From contig CAYYUP010000012.1 in NCBI GenBank assembly GCA_964474905.1, positions 46,337 through 110,336 on the forward strand: a DNA stretch of 64,000 nucleotides, given 5' to 3'. Origin of the DNA: JADJRG01 sp964474905. Its GTDB lineage: Bacteria > Myxococcota_A > Polyangia > Nannocystales > Nannocystaceae. The notes beneath the pieces were generated by a model, which worked only from the letters and a program-made list of their open reading frames with translations, did no database searches and was not told where the DNA came from. Made by a program: the position numbers and the translations under genes. Each line of letters opens with the position of its first letter. Positions within the stretch are counted from its first letter, which is position 1. Shown one piece after another: positions 35,917-44,858 of this stretch.

Positions 35917-37731
35917 TCAGACAGATTCTGTTTCTGGCATTGGCTCGATGAAGATGCTGCTGCCGGCGGTGTCGATCGGGCTCGAGCTGGTGATCAGGAA
36001 GCCGGGGTGGTCGACGACGCGCCAGGTGATCTCAACCGGGCCACGGGGCGCTCTCATCAGGCTGATCTGTCGTTCGCCGTAGGAATGGTGGAGGGGCAGG
36101 GGGCCGTCGGCATCGCGGGCGTGGCCTACTTCGACGACAAGGCCCGGGCCTGTGTAGGTGATGAGCGACGATGTTGCTGCGGGGCAGCTCTCGCAGGTGC
36201 ATTCGCGCGAGTTCTCGCCGCCGTAACAGCGCGGCTCATAGTGGCTGTCTCTGCGGACAGATATTCTGCTCACATAGGGCACGATGTCGCTGGCCATCGG
36301 CTGTGCGAGGGCGCGCTCGTCGGCGGTCGCATGGTGCAGCGCTCGGGGCTCGGCAGAGAACGAGTAGCTGTTGCCGGACCACACACCTTCGAGGCCGAGC
36401 AGGGGGGCGCCCAGGCAGTGGCCATAGAGCTTGGCCTTGGCTGTGCATGTGGCCGCGGTCATGCGCCCGACCAGGAGGTCGAGCCCGCGGCCATGGGCGT
36501 CGCCAGTCGGCCCAGGTAGGTCCGTGAAGCGAAGCGCCGAGGTGATGCCGCCGATCTCGTAAAAGTCCTGCTGCCAGGGCTCGGGGGCGTCTCCGGTGGA
36601 GCCCAACGGTCGTTGCCAGAGCCAGACGCCAGAGCCCTTGAGGCGACCGCAGCTAGCGCTGGTAGAGCACGCTTTACTCGCGGCGATTAGGACTCGGGGA
36701 GAGCTGTTCGGGTCACGTTGGAGATAGGCGATATCTACCCCCATTGAATAGTCATTGTCTCCGCCGCCGACGAGGCGTTCACAGGCTCGGGGCGAGTGCG
36801 CGAGCGGCCCGTAGATGACCTCGATCGCGGCTCCTGCGACGATGAGATCGAGCGTCCCGTCGAGGTCGACGTCGGCGAGGCGCAGCTTGAAGGGGCTGAC
36901 CGAAGCGATCCGCAGGCTTTGCCTGAAATGACCGTCTTCTTCTTGGAGGTAGATCAGGACCGGGCCGCGGGAGCCCTGCGGCAGGAGTTGGCCGACCGAG
37001 GGCACGGCTGTGGGCGACTGCTCGTCGGCGCTGACGCACGATTTGAATTGGCGGGTTGGTTCGTCGGTCGCGTCCTGGGCCCAGAGGGTGCCGACGGCAA
37101 GATCGAGGTCGCCATCGCCGTCGAGGTCACCGATCGCCAGCGAAGAGGCTGCAAAACCGCGGTCGATCCAGCGCTCAGTACCGTTTTGCTCGGCGAGGAG
37201 TAGGCCGCCCGAGCTAGGTCGTCCATCTGGGCTGGCGAGGACCGCATAGATGGCCTCGTCATCGCCGTTGCCGTCGAGGTCAGCGGCGGCCACATCGGCG
37301 TAATACAGTGCGCTCGCGGAGGTCGATCGACTGGAGCTCGCGGGCACGCAATTCGGGCGAGTTGGCAGTATGGAGAGGTACTCTGGCGTGTGATCATGAC
37401 CGTTAGCGATGAGTATCGTTGCCCCTTCGCAGGGGCCCTGGCCGCCGCGGCGGATGGCGACGCCGTAGCTGTGCAGGTGGCGGCGAAGAAAGGGCGAGAC
37501 TCGCCAGGTGACGGCTCGTATAGGTTTTGACGTACCAACAGGGGTCCTATGATGTGCAGGTCGGGCGCTCCTCAGCATCTGCTCATTTGTCGGCTGCTCG
37601 TCGCCCGTGGGATCTTCAGCTGTCAGCGTGAAGCAGGCCGTAAATGACCCCAGGAGGGCGAGCAGGGCGATCGCTGGCATGGGTTGCGGCCGCGTGGCGC
37701 GGACATCGATTCTGTGGTTGATTGCACGCAT
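35917..37731 (-). CDS. FG-GAP/VCBS repeat lipoprotein or exported protein
   Basis: A 604-residue protein from ATG 37731, preceded by AGGAG at good spacing; the frame is open further upstream but without coding character. An N-terminal signal ends in LLGSFTAC (possible lipobox). FG-GAP-type repeats are seen in DLDGNGDDEAIYAVL, IGDLDGDGDLDLAVG and LADVDLDGTLDLIVAG, which bind calcium in beta propellers of this type. A Cys-rich segment (CYGGENSRECTCESC) follows. Probably secreted or surface-bound. No adjacent partner suggests a ligand. Confidence 0.85.
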   Translation of the reverse strand: MRAINHRIDVRATRPQPMPAIALLALLGSFTACFTLTAEDPTGDEQPTNEQMLRSARPAHHRTPVGTSKPIRAVTWRVSPFLRRHLHSYGVAIRRGGQGPCEGATILIANGHDHTPEYLSILPTRPNCVPASSSRSTSASALYYADVAAADLDGNGDDEAIYAVLASPDGRPSSGGLLLAEQNGTERWIDRGFAASSLAIGDLDGDGDLDLAVGTLWAQDATDEPTRQFKSCVSADEQSPTAVPSVGQLLPQGSRGPVLIYLQEEDGHFRQSLRIASVSPFKLRLADVDLDGTLDLIVAGAAIEVIYGPLAHSPRACERLVGGGDNDYSMGVDIAYLQRDPNSSPRVLIAASKACSTSASCGRLKGSGVWLWQRPLGSTGDAPEPWQQDFYEIGGITSALRFTDLPGPTGDAHGRGLDLLVGRMTAATCTAKAKLYGHCLGAPLLGLEGVWSGNSYSFSAEPRALHHATADERALAQPMASDIVPYVSRISVRRDSHYEPRCYGGENSRECTCESCPAATSSLITYTGPGLVVEVGHARDADGPLPLHHSYGERQISLMRAPRGPVEITWRVVDHPGFLITSSSPIDTAGSSIFIEPMPETESV

Positions 37732-38220
37732 CGTAGTGCACTCCTGTGATCTAAGATCGAGTGGGGAAGGGGGAGCGCGGCGCTCATTCGGGGCTCTCTT
37801 CGGGGGCGCTTTGCTCCCATGCCCGACGCGTTTGCCGGCTTCTTTGAGGTAGTGCCTGCGGAACTCAGAAAAGATCCACATCATCGCCAGAAAAATTGTC
37901 GGGACCGTGCAATGAGCGCTTTGCGACGAATGCACGGAGGACGGGCCGATGAGCACGCGTCTGCGCGACGGTTGTCGAAGTAGTATGATTAGGAGTTCGG
38001 TGTGTCATCGACTGTCATATACGCAAGGAGTGAACCGTGCTGGACAATTCTGTGATGACCACTACTTACCTAATGTCGCTCGGCCGATTGGCGGTTGACA
38101 GGGTTGGCGGGCGCCAAGGGTGTTTGGTGTCGATCAGGGGTTTCGGGGCCTGTGCAACGGCGCGCATAGCCCTGAAGTACTTGGCCAGAGAGGGGGCGAT
38201 ACGCTGCAGTTAAACAGTAT

Positions 38221-38236
38221 CTGTCCAAATGGACAG
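38221..38236. promoter_or_regulatory. Perfect palindrome CTGTCCA-AA-TGGACAG
   Basis: A seven-base perfect inverted repeat 62 bases upstream of the ECF41-type -35 box. A further TGGACA half-site lies at 38281. Possible operator for the AhpD-like gene; it is not followed by a T run, so it is not a terminator. Confidence 0.45.
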
Positions 38237-38297
38237 GCAAACCGGGAGACGAGGGACCTGGAAGAGGGAGCGGAGAAGTGTGGACAAAATCGCTCTG

Positions 38298-38324
38298 TGT
38301 CACACTCTTCGAAGCTGTCTCGTC
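38298..38324 (+). promoter_or_regulatory. ECF41-type promoter (TGTCACA-N16-CGTC)
   Basis: TGTCACA at 38298-38304 and CGTC at 38321-38324 with a 16-base spacer, 28 bases before ATG 38352. This is the -35/-10 pair reported for promoters recognised by ECF41 sigma factors, which usually drive carboxymuconolactone decarboxylase, oxidoreductase or epimerase genes next to the sigma gene. Here it precedes exactly such a gene and an ECF41 remnant. Confidence 0.8.
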
Positions 38325-38351
38325 TGGCTAAGTGAAGCTGTAAGGAGCGAG

Positions 38352-38861
38352 ATGATGAGCGACAAAAAGAGTTCGATCCAGGCGTTCGAGAGTGCCTACA
38401 ACTACGACGCGACCTATATGCACCGGCTCTTGGCCGCCTCACCGGAGGCGTACGCGGTCTTCGAGGCGTTTTTGCCGATGGGGCATTTTCGCCGGGAGCT
38501 GTGCACTGAGGCCTTCCATGTCGCGAAGATCGTGGTCATGAAAATTGAGGATTGCGGGTCTTGCTTGCAGCTCAGCGTCAAGATGGCACTGGAGGCCGGG
38601 CTCAGCCCGGCGACGGTGCGCGCGGCCCTGGGTGAGGGGGTTGATCTGTCGGCGAGTTTGCAGCTGGTTCATCGATTCGCGGCAGCTGTCGCCGGCAACG
38701 CGGGTGTCGAAGAGGCCGACATCGAGGCGCTTGTCGCCTGCTACGGGGATGGGGGCCTAGCCGAGTTAGCGCTCGCGATCGCCTCTGCTCGGGTGTACCC
38801 AAGCGTCAAGCGAGCGATGGGCCTATCGCAGAGTTGCTCGCTCCAGGCGATCGAGGTCTAA
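38352..38861 (+). CDS. AhpD-like/carboxymuconolactone decarboxylase family protein
   Basis: A 169-residue all-helical protein; TAAGGAGCGAG precedes ATG 38352 (ATG 38355 also possible). The core helix carries EDCGSCLQLSVKMALEAG with Cys68 and Cys71, the redox CxxC of AhpD-like proteins, but the His usually three residues after the second Cys is Ser. The family handles peroxide or alkyl-hydroperoxide reduction with a CxxC, or lactone decarboxylation. Its promoter and the sigma remnant downstream place it in an ECF41 module, where such proteins are the main target. Confidence 0.88.
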   Translation: MMSDKKSSIQAFESAYNYDATYMHRLLAASPEAYAVFEAFLPMGHFRRELCTEAFHVAKIVVMKIEDCGSCLQLSVKMALEAGLSPATVRAALGEGVDLSASLQLVHRFAAAVAGNAGVEEADIEALVACYGDGGLAELALAIASARVYPSVKRAMGLSQSCSLQAIEV

Positions 38862-38870
38862 AGAAGATGA

Positions 38871-39380
38871 GTCGAGCTCTGCGAGGGTCCTTCGAGAAAT
38901 ACCGTCCGGCCTTGCTCGGCCTCGAGGGCCCGAAGTTTTCTTCGCAGCGAGCGACCGCGTTTCCCCGCGGCGCTTGCCGAGCATCAGCGGGTCACCGAGG
39001 CTTTCGCGAGGGCGATTCACGCCGGCGATCTCGGGACCCTTGAGGTGCTTCTTTGCGAAAACGTCTCGATGACCGCTGATGGTGGCGGCAAGGCGACAGC
39101 CCTGCGGAGAGCGCTTCACGGGCGTCGAGCGGTCGGCCTCTTCCTGGTTCGGGTGCTGCGCAATCCGACCGTTCGGGGAGGAGTGGCGGAGGGGCAGATC
39201 CACTGGTTTAATGGCGCTCCCGGCTGGCTGCGCTACGAGGACGGTGAGCTGGTCACGGCGATCGCCTGGACCATCGCAGGTGGCGAGATCCGAGAGATCT
39301 TTGCCCTGCGAAACCCCGACAAACTCGCTCATTTTGCGGCTCTGCAGCGCTCTTCGCAGAGGAGCCAGGGGCCCGCTTGA
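38871..39380 (+). pseudogene. N-terminally truncated ECF41-type sigma factor (C-terminal SnoaL-like domain kept)
   Basis: The frame opens after a TGA at 38868 and runs to TGA at 39380. It reads ...CSASRARSFLRSERPRFP, the end of sigma region 4 and the linker of ECF41 proteins, then AEHQRVTEAFARAIHAGDLG, NVSMTADGGGKATALRRALH, a middle strand region and EIREIFALRNPDKLAHFA, the SnoaL-like regulatory domain. Region 2 and most of region 4 are absent; the AhpD-like gene ends 10 bases upstream. No ATG starts the frame; GTG 39045 could start a 111-residue partial domain. It is either a dead gene or a free regulatory domain. Confidence 0.8.
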
Positions 39381-39577
39381 AACCGAGTGCAGCGCGGCCA
39401 CGGCCTGAGGGCGCGCAGAGGTTAGATGCATAGGTCCGCGGATCAGTTCGCGCATTGGCCTGCGCACAGGTCCGCGCAAGGGCGAACAGTCTCCAGTTGT
39501 CGAGGTTTGACGCGCTTTTGTCGGGGCCAGCGATTCTTTCGTCTGCGGGGCTTTGTGCTTGGTGCTATCCAAGGCGC

Positions 39578-42500
39578 ATGGCGACGGAAAAACGATCGAT
39601 CCGCAAGCTTCTCTGTGCCAACCGCGGAGAGATCGCGATCCGAGTATTTCGGGCGGCGACGGAGCTCGGCATCAAGACCGTCGCGATATTTAGCCACGAA
39701 GACAGGGTGCACCTCCACCGCTACAAGGCCGACGAGGCCTACATGTTGCCGCGGGATCGGAGCCCGGTCGGGGCCTACCTGAGCATCGATGCGATCATCG
39801 CGATCGCCCGGGCCAACGACGTCGACGCGATCCACCCGGGCTACGGTTTCTTGGCCGAGAACCCGGCCTTCGCCCGGGCCTGTGCGGAGGCCGGCATCGC
39901 CTTTGTTGGCCCCACAGCGCGCACTCTCGAGGCCTTTGGCGACAAAACCACCGCACGGGCCCTGGCCATCGCCTGCGGCGTTCGGGTGGTGCCCGGGAGC
40001 GACGGTGCACTGGCGGGGCTGGACGAGGCGCGGGCCTTCGCCGAGCGCCATGGCTACCCCTTGATCATCAAGGCGGCGATGGGTGGTGGCGGTCGGGGCA
40101 TGCGAGTTGTGCGTGAGGCGAGCGGTCTGGCCGAGGCCTTTGCGCGGGCGGGTTCGGAGGCGCAGGCTGCCTTTGGTGACGGCACGGTCTTTGTCGAGCG
40201 ATTCATCGAGGACCCGCGGCATATCGAGGTGCAGATCCTGGGGGATGCCGAGGGCGGCGTTGTCCACCTCTTCGAGCGCGACTGCTCGGTGCAGCGTCGT
40301 CATCAAAAGGTGGTCGAGATGGCGCCAGCGCTAGAGCTCGATCCCGCGGTTAAGCAGGCGCTCTACGACGATGCGCTGCGCCTAGCGAAGCATGTCGGCT
40401 ACAAGAACGCCGGCACCGTCGAGTTCTTGGTCGACCGTCAAGGCGGCCACTACTTCATCGAGATAAACCCGCGGATCCAGGTCGAGCACACGGTCACCGA
40501 GGAGATCACCGGTGTCGATCTGGTGCAGGCACAAATCCGGATCGCGAGCGGCGAGAACCTGAGCGAGCTCGGGCTCTCGCAGGAGTCGATCCAGCATCAC
40601 GGTCACGCGATCCAATGCCGGGTGACCACGGAGGACGCAAAGGAGGGCTTTCGCCCGGACACTGGACGCATCGAGGCGTTTCGCTCGGCGAGCGGCATGG
40701 GCATCCGTCTCGACGGCGGTTCGGGCTACGCCGGCGCCGTGATCTCTCCGCATTACGATTCTCTTCTGATCAAGGTCACGGTGCACGCCCTGACCTTTGA
40801 GTCAGCCACACAAAAGCTGCAGCGGGCGCTCGCCGAATTCCGTGTGCGCGGTGTCAAGACCAACATCCCATTCTTGCAAAAAGTGCTCTCGCACCCGGAC
40901 TTTATCGCCGGTGCGGTGACCACGAGTTTTGTCGGAGCGTCGCCGGAGCTTTTTAGTTTTCCTCGCCGTCGCAACCGGGCCCAGCGGCTGCTGCGATTTC
41001 TTGCCGAGGTCGCGGTCAACGGGCCGACGACGCCCTGGGCGAACAAAAATCCGCCGGCACGTGTCAACCTCGAGATCCCGCAGCCGCCCTTCGGTGAGCC
41101 ACTGCCGAAGGGTTGGCGAGACTTGCTTCTGGAGCAGGGTCCCGCTGGTTTCGCGGCTGCTGTGCGCGCGCACTCGGGGCTGCTGATCACCGATACGACC
41201 TGGCGAGATGCTCATCAATCGCTGTTGGCGACCCGGGTGCGCACCAGTGACATCGCTGCGATCGCGCCGATCAGCGCCCACCTGATGGCACCGGCGTTCT
41301 CCCTCGAGATGTGGGGCGGTGCGACCTTTGATGTCGCCCTGCGATTCCTTCGCGAGTGTCCCTGGGATCGCCTGGATCAGCTGCGCGCGTTGGTCCCCAA
41401 CATCCCCTTTCAGATGCTTCTGCGCGGGGCCAATGCGGTCGGCTATACCAACTATCCCGACAATGTCGTCCGGCGATTTGTCCGTGATGCGGCGACCCAT
41501 GGCATCGATGTTTTCAGGATCTTTGACTGCCTCAACTACACAGAGAACCTAAAGCTCGGCATCGATGCGGTCGGCGAGGCCGGGGGAGTGATCGAAGCCT
41601 CGCTCTGTTACACCGGCGACGTCGCGGACAGCTCGCGCACCAAGTACTCGCTGCAGTACTACGTCGATCTTGCGGGCGAGCTGATCGAGTTAGGCACTCA
41701 TGTTCTTGCGATCAAAGACATGGCGGGCCTGCTCAAGCCGCGGGCGGCGTCGCTGCTGGTGACGGCGCTGCGCGATGCATTTCCTGAGGTGCCGATCCAC
41801 GTGCATACCCACGATACTGCCGGTACCGGGGTCGCATCGATGCTCGCCGCGGCGAATGCGGGGGCGGATGTTGTTGATGCGGCCTCGTCGGCGATGTCGG
41901 GCCTGACCTCCCAGCCCGCGCTCGGGGCGATCATCGCCGGGGTTGCCGGTGGTCCCCGAGATACCGGTCTCGCGATCCGCACGCTGCAGCCGATCAATAC
42001 CTACTGGGAGCAGTTGCGTGGGGTCTATGCACCCTTTGAGAGCGGGCTGCGCTCGGGTTCGGCGGATGTCTACCTCCACGAGATGCCGGGCGGGCAGTAC
42101 ACAAATCTGCAGTTTCAGGCGGGCTCGCTGGGTCTCGCCCACCGTTGGCCGGCGATCAAGCGGGCTTACGCGGCCGCCAACCGGCTGCTAGGCGATCTGA
42201 TCAAGGTCACTCCCTCGTCAAAGGTCGTCGGTGATCTCGCTCAGTTCATGGTCCAGAACGATCTCGATGAGGTCGAGGTCGCCCTGCAGGCCGAGACTCT
42301 CTCGTTCCCAAAGAGCGTCATTGATTTCTTTATCGGCAACCTGGGCGTGCCCTACGGTGGTTTTCCAGAGCCTTTGCGGACCAGGATCTTGCGCGGGCGT
42401 GTCGGCGTCGAGGGGCGCCCGGGCGCGTCCCTGCCGGACCTCGATTTCGATGCACTAAGGCTGTCCTTAGAGTCAGATTATGGTCCCCGTATCCGCGATG

Positions 42501-43033
42501 TCGATGTCACCTCGGCGGCGATCTATCCTGTGGTTTTTCGCGAGTACATCGAGTTTCGTGGGCGCTACAGCGACGTGTCGAAGTTGCCGACCCGCGCCTA
42601 CTTCGCACCTCTCGGCATCGACGAAGAGCTCTGCGTGGAGATCGAGCGCGGCAAGATCCTGATCGTGCGCCTGATGGCGGTCGGCGAGCTCTCTGAGGAC
42701 GGCCACCGCGAGGTCTACTTTGAGCTCAACGGCCAGCCGAGATCGCTGAGGGTCGCTGACGCGGCAGCGTCGAAGGAGGTTGTCACTCGCGAGCGTGCGG
42801 ATGTCGACGACCCAGAGTCGATCGCCGCGCCGATGCCCGGCGCTGTGGTCGAGGTTCGTGTCAGCAGCGGTGATGAGGTGAAGGCGGGCGAGGCGATGGT
42901 CGTGCTCTCGGCGATGAAGATGGAAACCGTGGTCGCGGCGCCGCACGCAGGGGTTGTGCGTCGCGTGGCGATCAAGGTGGGCGAGGTCGTCGATGCCGGC
43001 GACCTGCTCCTGGTGCTCGCCACTGCGGAGTGA
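39578..43033 (+). CDS. pyc: Pyruvate carboxylase
   Basis: A 1151-residue single-chain enzyme from ATG 39578. Order: biotin carboxylase (KLLCANRGEIAIRVFRA, IKAAMGGGGRGMRVV ATP loop, FIEINPRIQVEHTVTEE), carboxyltransferase (TDTTWRDAHQSLLATRV, EMWGGATFDVALRFL, HVHTHDTAGTG metal-binding His), PYC/OADA tetramerisation part, and C-terminal biotinyl domain with VLSAMKMETVV, where Lys is biotinylated. It makes oxaloacetate from pyruvate for anaplerosis and gluconeogenesis. A GlpX phosphatase gene lies nearby on the other strand. Confidence 0.96.
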   Translation: MATEKRSIRKLLCANRGEIAIRVFRAATELGIKTVAIFSHEDRVHLHRYKADEAYMLPRDRSPVGAYLSIDAIIAIARANDVDAIHPGYGFLAENPAFARACAEAGIAFVGPTARTLEAFGDKTTARALAIACGVRVVPGSDGALAGLDEARAFAERHGYPLIIKAAMGGGGRGMRVVREASGLAEAFARAGSEAQAAFGDGTVFVERFIEDPRHIEVQILGDAEGGVVHLFERDCSVQRRHQKVVEMAPALELDPAVKQALYDDALRLAKHVGYKNAGTVEFLVDRQGGHYFIEINPRIQVEHTVTEEITGVDLVQAQIRIASGENLSELGLSQESIQHHGHAIQCRVTTEDAKEGFRPDTGRIEAFRSASGMGIRLDGGSGYAGAVISPHYDSLLIKVTVHALTFESATQKLQRALAEFRVRGVKTNIPFLQKVLSHPDFIAGAVTTSFVGASPELFSFPRRRNRAQRLLRFLAEVAVNGPTTPWANKNPPARVNLEIPQPPFGEPLPKGWRDLLLEQGPAGFAAAVRAHSGLLITDTTWRDAHQSLLATRVRTSDIAAIAPISAHLMAPAFSLEMWGGATFDVALRFLRECPWDRLDQLRALVPNIPFQMLLRGANAVGYTNYPDNVVRRFVRDAATHGIDVFRIFDCLNYTENLKLGIDAVGEAGGVIEASLCYTGDVADSSRTKYSLQYYVDLAGELIELGTHVLAIKDMAGLLKPRAASLLVTALRDAFPEVPIHVHTHDTAGTGVASMLAAANAGADVVDAASSAMSGLTSQPALGAIIAGVAGGPRDTGLAIRTLQPINTYWEQLRGVYAPFESGLRSGSADVYLHEMPGGQYTNLQFQAGSLGLAHRWPAIKRAYAAANRLLGDLIKVTPSSKVVGDLAQFMVQNDLDEVEVALQAETLSFPKSVIDFFIGNLGVPYGGFPEPLRTRILRGRVGVEGRPGASLPDLDFDALRLSLESDYGPRIRDVDVTSAAIYPVVFREYIEFRGRYSDVSKLPTRAYFAPLGIDEELCVEIERGKILIVRLMAVGELSEDGHREVYFELNGQPRSLRVADAAASKEVVTRERADVDDPESIAAPMPGAVVEVRVSSGDEVKAGEAMVVLSAMKMETVVAAPHAGVVRRVAIKVGEVVDAGDLLLVLATAE

Positions 43034-43108
43034 GCATCTCGGGCGAGCGCTTCTCTTAGGGGCTCATGTGTCCGGGTTCACGCGCCTGGGCATGGCGGGC
43101 GGTTGCGA

Positions 43109-43333
43109 TCAGCCGCCGAGCGTCCAGATCTCACGTCCGGTCTTGAGCACCTTTTTGTGGACGAGGAAGTCGTCAGCGCCTTCTGATTCTGCGATCGAGC
43201 GGAGCTCGGCGGTGTCGGTGTCGCTGCCGTCGCAGAAGCCGATGGGTCGCGGGTTGTTCGGCTGAACCAGTTGGACCTTGAATTCACCCCGGTCCCAGCG
43301 CGTCTGTGTTTCGTTGCTGTAGGTGTAGATCAT
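43109..43333 (-). CDS. Small hypothetical protein
   Basis: A 74-residue frame from ATG 43333 (MIYTYSNETQTRWDRGEFKV ... LVHKKVLKTGREIWTLGG). Codon use is moderately biased. No family recognised; a frame upstream (43459) is open but looks non-coding. Convergent with pyc. Confidence 0.5.
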   Translation of the reverse strand: MIYTYSNETQTRWDRGEFKVQLVQPNNPRPIGFCDGSDTDTAELRSIAESEGADDFLVHKKVLKTGREIWTLGG

Positions 43334-43653
43334 CGCGAGGCGAAGGGTAGGGCATGACGGCCGTGCGATCACCCCCAAATGAACGGGGCCGGCAAATGAG
43401 GGGAAAACAGGCGCTCTGGGCCGTGGGCCCGCAAAGACAGCGTGAACGGAGGATTGCAACGCGCGGGGCCGGGCCTCCGAACAACGAACCGACCTCCGGC
43501 CCTGCAGACCGATGCTTGTGTTGCCTATGTGGTCGTCGATGGCCCGCGGGCTTGGTCATCGATAATGGGCAATTGTAGGCCTCACATTAGAGGCATCATG
43601 CATCATGATCGCCCGGCTATAACTGATAGGATGTCGCGATGGAGTGTATTGGT
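43334..43653. other. Intergenic region upstream of the propeller-like lipoprotein
   Basis: About 320 bases between a minus-strand small gene and the plus-strand lipoprotein. It contains an AT-richer stretch (around 43585-43630) with ATCATGCATCATGAT-type symmetry that may belong to the promoter. No coding frame is convincing. Confidence 0.4.
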
Positions 43654-44772
43654 ATGGGAAGAGCACAACTCGTAGGTGGATGTATATTGGCTGCTAGCAT
43701 TGTCGCGCTGCCCGGATGTGGCGATGACACGGAGATGAGCGCGGGGTCGGGGGCGTCGAGTTCTTCGAGCGCCGACTCTGACTCGGAGTCTTCGACGAGC
43801 CAGGGGACCTCGACCGCGACCGGTACGGGTAGTTCTAGCTCGGGCACAGCGTCGGCGTCGGCGACCGGCACGACGACGATGACGACGACGGGCATGACGA
43901 CCGGAACGACGACGGGCACGACCTCTGATGTGACCATGACCGGGCCCGAGACGACAACGATGACGACCGGTGGGGTGACCGGCAATACCGAGGGCACAGA
44001 CGGCACGACCGACGGCTCAGGCACAGATTCGTCGGGTTCGACAGGTTCGACAGGTTCGACGGGCTCGACGGGCTCGACGGGAGGCGGCGAGGAGGAGCCC
44101 CCAGAGTGGCTCCTCAGTATCAACAACAAGACACATATGCTGCAAAAGGTGAGCATTATCGACGCGACGACCGAGGATCTTTGCAAGCTAAATACCAATA
44201 CTTCGTACCCCTCGTTGACCTTCTCGAGGAGTAATGTCCTCTACGCGTCAGCGGCGGGTAAGGCGCTCGATGCGATCGACCCTTGCACCTGCGAAATCAC
44301 GCCGATTGGGCCGTACGGTGGAAACATCGCAGGGGTTAACGGCATTACCTCCGATCAAAATGTCGACCTCTTCGGCGTCTCGAGCGGCAGTGATGTGACG
44401 ATTTCGATCGACACAAATAGCGGTGTTGCGGCAATTGTCGGAGCCCTGGGCGAAAACTTTGGTACCGGTGGTGCGACCTGGTCCGACGCTCTCCAGGGGC
44501 TGTACGCGATCAATGGCAGCACAGATTTTCTGTATACAATTGACCCCGGAACCGGCAAGGCGAAGCCGGTGGTCAAGATGAACTTTGACTTTGGCACCGT
44601 GGGCATCGAGCTACATCCGGGTAACCAGGTGATCTACGCCTGCAGCAGCGGCCCCGACCTCTATACGGTGGATCCCAAGACTGGGAGCGTCGACTCGATC
44701 GGCAAGATGGCGCAGCTCTCCTGTACCAACCTGGCCGCGCCCTACAAGCCCGTTGACTGCATCGGGCCCTAG
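43654..44772 (+). CDS. Lipoprotein with Ser/Thr/Gly linker and propeller-like C-terminal domain
   Basis: Start ATG 43654 with GGAG nine bases upstream (ATG 43639 also in frame). Signal peptide ends in ALPGC. About 130 residues of Thr/Ser/Gly linker with repeated SGSTGS units follow. The C-terminal ~220 residues contain repeated blocks like YAINGSTDFLYTIDPGTGK and DLYTVDPKTGSVDSIGKM, a beta-propeller pattern similar to DUF4394-type domains. Likely on the cell surface. No ligand is suggested. Confidence 0.8.
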   Translation: MGRAQLVGGCILAASIVALPGCGDDTEMSAGSGASSSSSADSDSESSTSQGTSTATGTGSSSSGTASASATGTTTMTTTGMTTGTTTGTTSDVTMTGPETTTMTTGGVTGNTEGTDGTTDGSGTDSSGSTGSTGSTGSTGSTGGGEEEPPEWLLSINNKTHMLQKVSIIDATTEDLCKLNTNTSYPSLTFSRSNVLYASAAGKALDAIDPCTCEITPIGPYGGNIAGVNGITSDQNVDLFGVSSGSDVTISIDTNSGVAAIVGALGENFGTGGATWSDALQGLYAINGSTDFLYTIDPGTGKAKPVVKMNFDFGTVGIELHPGNQVIYACSSGPDLYTVDPKTGSVDSIGKMAQLSCTNLAAPYKPVDCIGP

Positions 44773-44858
44773 ACGCTTAAACTAGGTGCGGGGAGTCAGG
44801 CGGCGGGCTGGTAGCTCAGAGCGGGCTTTGGTCCCGCTGTCTGCAGAGAAAGGCTGGT

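Larger units (their letters stand above)
37732..38351. other. 620-base region with possible small ORF, palindrome and promoter
   Basis: It holds a possible 58-codon frame (GTG 38037 to TAA 38213, MLDNSVMTTTYLMSLGRLAV start) preceded by AAGGAG at good spacing, but with weak codon bias and no recognised family. It also holds the palindrome at 38221 and the ECF41-type promoter at 38298. The first 300 bases show nothing I can name. Confidence 0.4.

Noticed and set aside
38823..39572. 249-codon minus-strand frame covering the sigma remnant
   Set aside because: Its translation shows no family features, whereas the plus strand has clear ECF41 similarity.
39381..39577. Repeated GTCCGCG-like words before pyruvate carboxylase
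   Set aside because: The spacing is irregular and the words are expected by chance in GC-rich DNA.
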